Of a DNA stretch of 13,461 nt, positions 9,059 to 13,461 are shown piece after piece. The DNA lies in the NCBI RefSeq assembly GCF_000002865.3, contig NW_001865053.1, forward strand, positions 823,542 to 837,002, in the 5' to 3' direction. Made by a program: the position numbers and the translations under genes. This DNA comes from Monosiga brevicollis MX1 (Eukaryota; Opisthokonta; Choanoflagellata; Craspedida; Salpingoecidae). The number at the start of each line of letters is the position of its first letter. The stretch's first letter is position 1. The notes beneath the pieces were generated by a model. It worked only from the letters and a program-made list of their open reading frames with translations, did no database searches and was not told where the DNA came from.

Positions 9059-9510
9059 GTGCGCTTTGGATTGCAAGGAAGCACACAGGTGAGGAATCTC
9101 ACAGGCCGTGCGCGACCTCTTGGTGCCGTCCGGGCTGACCTCGTACAAAAAAGCGTTCTTACATTGCTCCATTGCCCACTCCCTACAGGCCAGTCCAGAG
9201 CTGGCCGTCGGAGTCAAGGACGGCATTTCAGCTGCGGTTGGCATGGCCTTTGGTGAGCTTCAAGCCTGTGAGTCTACCCCGGGCTGGACCATGCTCTCCC
9301 TCGACTTCAAGAGTGCCTTCAACTACACCGACCAAGCACGGCTGCACGAGATTGTGGCCGACAAGGTCCCTGGCCTCTTGCGCGCCTTTGAACGACACTA
9401 TGCTCGACCCACTGTTAGCGTCAAATCCGTGCTTCCACGCATTTGAGCACTCCCACTGCTTTCGCACACACTCAGCATCGGTCGCTATGGGTCTTCCTAT
9501 TGGTATCCCA
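9059..9510 (+). pseudogene. Decayed reverse transcriptase fragment (non-LTR-type, separate from the gypsy element)
   Basis: The frame at 9108-9446 encodes a stretch typical of retrotransposon reverse transcriptases: ELAVGVKDGISAAVGMAF, then WTMLSLDFKSAFNYTDQARL, then a VPGLLRAFERHYARPT block. LDFKSAFN is palm motif A with its catalytic Asp. Just upstream, another frame (about 9083-9170) reads GRARPLGAVRADLV, resembling the RPL/RPI block that precedes this region in such enzymes, which implies a frameshift. The frame stops soon after motif A. No motif C (xxDD) is visible, and a further frame continues only to about 9513. The style (VGVKDG..AA, DFKSAFN) differs from the Ty3/gypsy pol downstream (LDLRSGYHQI), so it is a remnant of another element, probably a non-LTR or related retrotransposon. 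The exact clade is not determined. Confidence 0.65.
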
Positions 9511-9675
9511 TAGCTGCGACGACCTCACACTGACACCTACACTTGGACCCCCTGGGCCTGGTCCTCCTCGTGGGAGTCACATGAGTAAACACCGCGTGTG
9601 ACGCGGTCCCCACGATGCCTGGGCAGCTGCCCTGGGGCAACAAGCTTGTGACTACTGTTGTTTCCCTTTGTTGGG

Positions 9676-9791
9676 GTACCTGCGGTCGGGCACGAGTTGC
9701 ACTTTCCCTATCCTCGGGATTGAGCGACTCTACAGCTATTCTAACGGTGCACCTGGTCTGGTCACTGTGAATGCTTGCCGACCGCAGGTAC
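9676..9791. repeat. 14-bp inverted repeat bracketing the first 87-bp copy
   Basis: GTACCTGCGGTCGG (9676-9689) is exactly complementary to CCGACCGCAGGTAC (9778-9791), making a 116-bp unit with terminal inverted repeats. The second 87-bp copy retains only the last 10 nt of the right arm and has no left arm. It could be a small inserted element or a foldback in the LTR. Confidence 0.75.
9701..9787. repeat. 87-bp direct repeat, copy 1
   Basis: Identical over 87 nt to 9851-9937; the copies start 150 nt apart. Copy 1 is followed by GTACGT, so it ends CAG|GTACGT, like a splice donor. Both strands remain open through the two copies because 87 and 150 are multiples of three. Confidence 0.95.
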
Positions 9792-9850
9792 GTCAAGCCC
9801 CCTGCCATTCTGTCCCCCCTTTGCTCTCCTGTGTGCTCTGCTCTCTTGTG

Positions 9851-9937
9851 ACTTTCCCTATCCTCGGGATTGAGCGACTCTACAGCTATTCTAACGGTGC
9901 ACCTGGTCTGGTCACTGTGAATGCTTGCCGACCGCAG
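9851..9937. repeat. 87-bp direct repeat, copy 2
   Basis: Identical to 9701-9787, starting ACTTTCCCTATCC and ending GCCGACCGCAG. It is preceded by a 60-nt pyrimidine-rich spacer and contains CTAAC, a branch-point-like motif. The perfect identity implies a recent duplication or gene conversion. Confidence 0.95.
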
Positions 9938-10079
9938 CTGGTTCAATTGACCCCAAGACACCACCAAAGCTTTCGCTCCGTCCCGACGGACGTCTCTCAA
10001 ACCTCTCTCAAACGCTTCCTCAAACCTACGCGCTTCCTCGCAACCCAAAGACGGCCCCCAGACGTGCTGGAGCCTGACA

Positions 10080-10087
10080 TGGTAGCG
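10080..10087 (+). promoter_or_regulatory. Candidate primer-binding site (initiator tRNA-Met)
   Basis: TGGTAGCG begins immediately after the LTR-like end TGACA. TGGTAGC is complementary to the 3' end GCUACCA of eukaryotic initiator tRNA-Met, and the eighth base fits the fungal form CGCUACCA. An 8-nt match to this tRNA is what Ty3 uses. It lies 53 nt before the gag ATG. Confidence 0.55.
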
Positions 10088-10140
10088 ATTGAAAACTTCG
10101 ATCGACCGACCGCCCTTCTTCAATCTTTGCGCTGGATAGC

Positions 10141-11130
10141 ATGTCCTCGCGCACCCGTTCGCGAACTGGGCCCCCTGGCCAAGGAACCCACGAGCTTAAC
10201 TTGGAATCGGACACGGAACCTGACACGGACCCTGTCGCGGAGCCTGTCGCGGAACATGTCATGGAGCCAATGACCACAATGGCTCCGCTCGCCTCGCACG
10301 TGATCCAGGGGTTCCGAGCAAACCTCCAGAAGAAGTCGCAACGCCTACAGACTTTTGGCTTTGATCCTTACTTCTCGGCCTACATTGCTGTGACCATGCA
10401 CATGAACCATCAGCTCAAGGCGAACCTGGCAGCAACCTGGTCTTCCCATTGGGACCATGTCATGGTACCTTTCCTCGAAGGTGCCCTACACCGCAACCTT
10501 GCAAGTCCGGACACAACCCCAGCATCCTTGGAAGACGCCCGAGCGCACCTGCACAAACAGTTTGGTTTTCACTTGGGCGTCGCCGCCCTGGCCCGAATGT
10601 TGGACGCTTCGACGAGCAATTTTACTGGACTCGCTGAGTTCGATGAGTGGGTGCAGGCGGTTGATTGCATGTTTCAGCACGAACCGCTTGAATACACCAT
10701 GTTGACCAAGCTCCAGATGCTGTGCAAGCTCCAGCGCCAGTGCACTTGCAGCCGACTGGTGGAGCGTCTCGCCACTGCGGCACACCAGGCTACATCTGGT
10801 CCAGCGACCACGTTGACTAGAATCGTGAAAGAAGCTCTCGATGGTTACGTCCCGACTCGTGATACTCTTTTCAGCGTGCCAAGCAACCGGACGGCGCACA
10901 AGGGGCCGACGATCCACTCGGCCGCCGGACCCAAGGCAGCTAACAAGCAGGCCGCCAGCTCTCCCAGCCGTCCACCGCTCCGCATTCCAGCTCAGCTCCG
11001 CAATTCCGAAGAGTTCACCAAGCTCAACAAAAGCGACAAACAAGCTCGCCACACCTTTGCTCGAAAGCATCATCTCTGCTACCACTGCTTCGCCGATGAC
11101 CACCAGAGCAAGGCGTGCCCAAAAAACTAG
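10141..11130 (+). CDS. gag: Gag polyprotein with CCHC zinc knuckle (329 aa)
   Basis: Structural protein that packages element RNA in virus-like particles. The start is the first ATG in this frame after the PBS. Residues 1-45 are acidic, with five tetrapeptide repeats (DTEP, DTDP, VAEP, VAEH, VMEP at residues 24-43). The middle, about 50-245, is helical and fits the retrotransposon gag/capsid region. Residues about 250-300 are a basic, Pro/Ser/Ala-rich linker. The C-terminus carries CYHCFADDHQSKAC, a C-x2-C-x4-H-x4-C nucleic-acid-binding knuckle. The last codons, AAA AAC before TAG, form part of the frameshift heptamer that links Gag to Pol. The frame is intact with no degenerate positions. 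I did not match it to a named family. Confidence 0.88.
   Translation: MSSRTRSRTGPPGQGTHELNLESDTEPDTDPVAEPVAEHVMEPMTTMAPLASHVIQGFRANLQKKSQRLQTFGFDPYFSAYIAVTMHMNHQLKANLAATWSSHWDHVMVPFLEGALHRNLASPDTTPASLEDARAHLHKQFGFHLGVAALARMLDASTSNFTGLAEFDEWVQAVDCMFQHEPLEYTMLTKLQMLCKLQRQCTCSRLVERLATAAHQATSGPATTLTRIVKEALDGYVPTRDTLFSVPSNRTAHKGPTIHSAAGPKAANKQAASSPSRPPLRIPAQLRNSEEFTKLNKSDKQARHTFARKHHLCYHCFADDHQSKACPKN
10210..10269 (+). repeat. 12-nt tandem minisatellite within gag
   Basis: There are five units of 12 nt: GACACGGAACCT, GACACGGACCCT, GTCGCGGAGCCT, GTCGCGGAACAT and GTCATGGAGCCA. They encode an acidic tetrapeptide repeat near the Gag N-terminus. The divergence between units is moderate, so it is not a very recent expansion. 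Confidence 0.85.
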
Positions 11131-11174
11131 GGCCCGGGGTCGGGGAACCTGCATCCTCTACTTCCCCGGACCCC
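11121..11174 (+). promoter_or_regulatory. -1 programmed ribosomal frameshift signal at gag/pol
   Basis: The slippery heptamer A AAA AAC occupies 11121-11127 in the correct gag phase (codons AAA, AAC), and the gag stop TAG follows at 11128-11130. After an 8-nt spacer (11128-11135) a stem forms: 11136-11147 (GGGGTCGGGGAA) pairs with 11162-11174 (TTCCCCGGACCCC). It has 12 bp, one bulged G and a 14-nt loop. Loop bases CCTGC (11148-11152) could pair with GCAGG (11195-11199), or CCTCT (11155-11159) with AGAGG (11180-11184), so a pseudoknot is possible. Pol is open in exactly the -1 frame from 11127, and its first ATG is only at 11307, past the linker, so translation of full Pol needs the shift. This matches the known layout of retroviral and metazoan-type -1 sites; Ty3 of yeast uses +1. 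Confidence 0.85.
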
Positions 11175-13461
11175 AACCCAGAGGGCGTGCCATCGCAGGC
11201 AGCACGTACCTCAGCCACAGATTCACTCCCACCTCGTGAGGAGCCCCGACCTGTGGTTATCAATTCGGTTTCTGTTTTTTCACCGCGCCAGGACCCTGGC
11301 CCCTTGATGTGCGTGGGTGCTATGGGGTCAACGGCGGTGACGTTCCTCTTTGACACTGGCTGTGACCGCTCTTTGCTATCGGCACAGCTGGCATCCTCCT
11401 TATCCCTTCCAACGCGCAACGGACCACCTTTTGATGTCATCTTCGGCAACGGCACACGTATACCTGTCGAGACTTACACCGAGGTGTCCTTACAGCTTGG
11501 TCCCCTGACCGTTACCCGTTCTTTTCCGGTGGTTGCTCTCTTCGACGCCGCCGACGTTCTTCTGGGCCGCGATTTCCTCAGCGAGCACGACATTGTTATT
11601 TCTGCTCGCCAACGGACCGCGACCTTTCCAGGCGCTGTACAGCTGCCTTTCATCGAGTCGCCAACACCTATTGGCCTCCGTTCACTCCTTCGGCAGAAGT
11701 CTGCTGCCGCCTATCTCGTCTGGGTCTCTACGACGCCGGACAACTCTGTGCGCTGTTTCTCAGCCACCCTAGGACGGTCTTCGTCCACCTCCAACGACCG
11801 CGATGCTCTGATCGACGACATTCGAAACGAGTACTCTGACCTCTTCGACGACGGACCGACTCAGGCGCCGGCGCCGGCTATGCGAGGCGTAGAATCTGCT
11901 GAACACAAAATTATCTTGACGGACAATGCGCAACCCGTCAAGCAGCGAGACTACCGCCGAGGCGAAGCCGAATTGGCCGCACTGAAGCAGCTCCTGACCG
12001 ATATGGTTCGAGACAAGGTCATCCAGCCTTCGACCAGCCCTTGGTCATCCCCTGTGCTACTCGTAAAAAAGTCCAACGGCTCCTGGCGATTTTGTGTCGA
12101 CTACCGTGCCCTCAACAAGGTTACCGTCAAAGACGCATATCCACTGCCACGGATTGAGGACTGCTTAAGCCGTCTCCGCGACGCAACCTGTTTTACTTCG
12201 CTGGACCTCCGTTCCGGCTACCACCAGATACCCATGGCCGCCGACAGCGTGCCCATGACTGCTTTCACGACGCGCTATGGCTCCTACGAGTTTCGCGTTA
12301 TGCCGTTTGGCCTGTGCAATGCTCCTGCGACGTTCCAGCGGACCATGAATCAGCTCCTCGGCGACTTTCTTGACGACTTTGTCATTGTCTACCTCGACGA
12401 CATCTTGATCTACAGTCCAACGTGGGCTGACCATGAACGTCACGTTCGACGTGTTCTCGACCGACTTCGCGATGCGCAGTTCAAGTGCAACATCGCCAAG
12501 TGCTCCTTCTTCCAGGACCAGGTCGACTTTGTGGGCCACACCGTGAGCCGCAACAACATTGCTATGCAGACCTCGAAGCTGGCAGCCCTCCGGGACTGGC
12601 CACTTCCTGCTACCACCACTCAACTTCAACGTTTCCTAGGCTTCGCCAACTACTACCGCCGTTTCATTGCTTCGTTTTCCAAGCTCGCCAAGCCGCTGAC
12701 TGATCGTGCGAAGAACAGTCTCAAGCGCGTCAAGCTGGCGTGGACCCCTCAGATGAAGTCAGCCTTTGAGGACCTCAAAAAGGCTCTTCTCGATGGCCCC
12801 GTGCTCATGATTCCAGACACTTCGGGCCAGTATCCCTTTTCCCTGCAGACGGACGCCTCTGACGAGTGCATCGGCGCCGTTCTTTCTCAACAAGGCCGCA
12901 TAGTGGACTGCTTCTCGCAGAAGCTCCACGACGCCGAGTTGAACTACCCTGTCCGTGACAAAGAGTTGCTGGCCATTGTGCGCGCGCTTAAGCGCTACGC
13001 CCACTTGATTGGCAACCAGACTGTCGACGTGTACACTGACCACCGCTCTCTCCAGTATCTCGAGACCACCAAGCTTCAGGGCCCAGTACCCCAGCGTAGG
13101 CGCCTTGATCGTTGGTGGATGGATACGCTTCAGCACGTTAATATGCGTGTGATTTACCTACCAGGCCAGCACAACGTGGCCGCTGACGCCCTCTCACGAA
13201 TGCACGTGAAGGACGAGGACGTTACAACGTTTACTGCCGCCGAGCCAGTCCTAGGTGAGGACGAGGATGGCACGGCGATCCGTGATGGCGGCGTTGCCTT
13301 TGTGGCAGCGGCCGCGAACCAGGCCAACGAGACCACCTCAGCGCCAGGCAGCACAACCGTGCTCCAACTTTCCAGCGACCTCTACCCCCAGCTGGTGGAG
13401 GGTTACCGAACAGATCCTGACTGGCAGGCCGTGTACGCCGGCCATGCCGACCCCAGCAGCA
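11127..13461 (+). CDS. pol: Pol polyprotein: protease, reverse transcriptase, RNase H (partial, -1 frame to gag)
   Basis: Made as a Gag-Pol fusion by -1 frameshifting; residues are counted from 11127, and 778 codons are present before the window ends. After a Pro-rich linker the aspartic protease shows LFDTGCDRSLLS (DTG at 76-78) and the C-terminal DVLLGRDFL block. The reverse transcriptase has SPWSSPVLLVKK, WRFCVDYRALN, LDLRSGYHQI, FGLCNAPATFQ and the catalytic YLDD (422-425; nt 12390-12401), followed by FVGHTVS and FLGFANYYRRFI in the connection. RNase H, of the Ty3 type, has QTDASDECIGAVLSQ (D576), KELLAIV (E613), YTDHRSLQYL (D638) and the terminal DALSR. A linker leading to the integrase follows, but the HHCC zinc finger is not reached. 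All catalytic residues seen are intact and there are no stops or frameshifts. Replicates the element by reverse transcription in virus-like particles. Confidence 0.93.

Larger units (their letters stand above)
9597..10079 (+). repeat. Candidate 5' LTR of the Ty3/gypsy element (left end tentative)
   Basis: The right end is well supported: TGACA (10075-10079) directly abuts a TGG-beginning primer-binding site, the normal LTR/PBS arrangement. The left end is tentative. TGTGACGCGGTC at 9597 has the TGTGAC start common in gypsy LTRs and gives a length of 483 bp. Another TGTGAC at 9847 would give a 233-bp LTR. The matching 3' LTR lies outside the window, so the boundaries cannot be tested here. An 87-bp direct duplication lies within the longer version. 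Confidence 0.4.
9597..13461 (+). mobile_element. Ty3/gypsy LTR retrotransposon, 5' part, truncated by the window end
   Basis: Order: candidate LTR, PBS, gag, -1 frameshift signal, then protease, reverse transcriptase and RNase H. This PR-RT-RH order, with integrase expected next, is that of the Ty3/gypsy class. There are no stops in gag or in the 2.3 kb of pol visible, and all catalytic motifs are intact, so the copy looks young and possibly active. Integrase, any chromodomain or env, and the 3' LTR would lie to the right of the window. It sits directly beside an older, decayed reverse transcriptase fragment. Confidence 0.9.

Noticed and set aside
9621-9632. GGGCAGCTGCCC palindrome and the nearby ACCGCG-TGTGA-CGCGGT hairpin (9591-9607)
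   Set aside because: Short palindromes in GC-rich DNA near the tentative LTR start; not enough to claim a site or an insertion boundary.
9497-10123. Open frame of 208 codons, minus strand, with a duplicated 29-residue segment
   Set aside because: The repeated peptide is only the 87-bp DNA duplication read in a phase kept open by its length; the frame is antisense to the retroelement leader and matches nothing I recognise.
9668-10273. Open frame of 201 codons, plus strand, crossing the LTR and PBS
   Set aside because: It runs through the LTR end and PBS and overlaps the gag start in another frame; no gag-like features.
12165-12629. Open frame of 154 codons, minus strand, inside pol
   Set aside because: Antisense shadow of the reverse transcriptase coding sequence.

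Overview
The window looks like nuclear DNA from a compact, intron-containing unicellular eukaryote. Genes are split by short GT-AG introns of about 70 to 240 nt, starts have a purine at -3, intergenic gaps are short, and the protein families (multi-vWA adhesion-type receptor, SPX domain, PDZ-ligand tail, Ty3/gypsy element) fit a choanoflagellate-like or other holozoan protist. That placement is inferred from style and families, not from a diagnostic marker.

Layout. (1) 1-246, minus strand: first coding exon and start of intron 1 of a gene running off the left edge; its N-terminus carries a c-Myc-like nuclear localisation motif. (2) 247-1987: about 1.7 kb with no convincing gene, probably a divergent promoter region. 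It holds a good minus-strand TATA box, repeated GCATGC palindromes and a 10-bp hairpin near the next gene. (3) 1988-5063, plus: five-exon gene for an 846-residue type I membrane protein with a signal peptide, three von Willebrand factor A domains, a Cys-rich module, a Thr/Pro stalk, one membrane helix and a C-terminal PDZ-ligand motif. (4) 5064-5823: AC and CT microsatellites and T tracts. (5) 5824-8627, plus: nine-exon gene for a 588-residue protein joining an N-terminal SPX domain (inositol-pyrophosphate/phosphate sensor) to a six-helix Frag1/DRAM/Sfk1-like membrane domain. The joined exons keep one reading frame. This architecture is the most novel-looking protein here. (6) 8628-about 9050: noncoding. 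(7) About 9059-9510: decayed fragment of a reverse transcriptase unrelated to the next element. (8) About 9597-13461: the 5' part of an apparently intact Ty3/gypsy LTR retrotransposon: candidate LTR with an 87-bp internal duplication, LTR end TGACA abutting a TGGTAGCG primer-binding site, gag with a CCHC knuckle, and pol (protease, reverse transcriptase, RNase H) running off the right edge.

The clearest regulatory device is at the gag/pol junction. The heptamer A AAA AAC lies directly before the gag stop codon. Eight nucleotides later comes a 12-bp GC-rich stem-loop, and pol is open in exactly the -1 frame. This is a textbook -1 ribosomal frameshift signal read directly from the sequence.

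The two complete host genes lie on the same strand, but nothing ties them into one pathway. One is a surface receptor and the other probably an internal-membrane protein that reads phosphate status. Exon boundaries come from splice consensus, frame continuity and domain continuity only; no transcript evidence was available.
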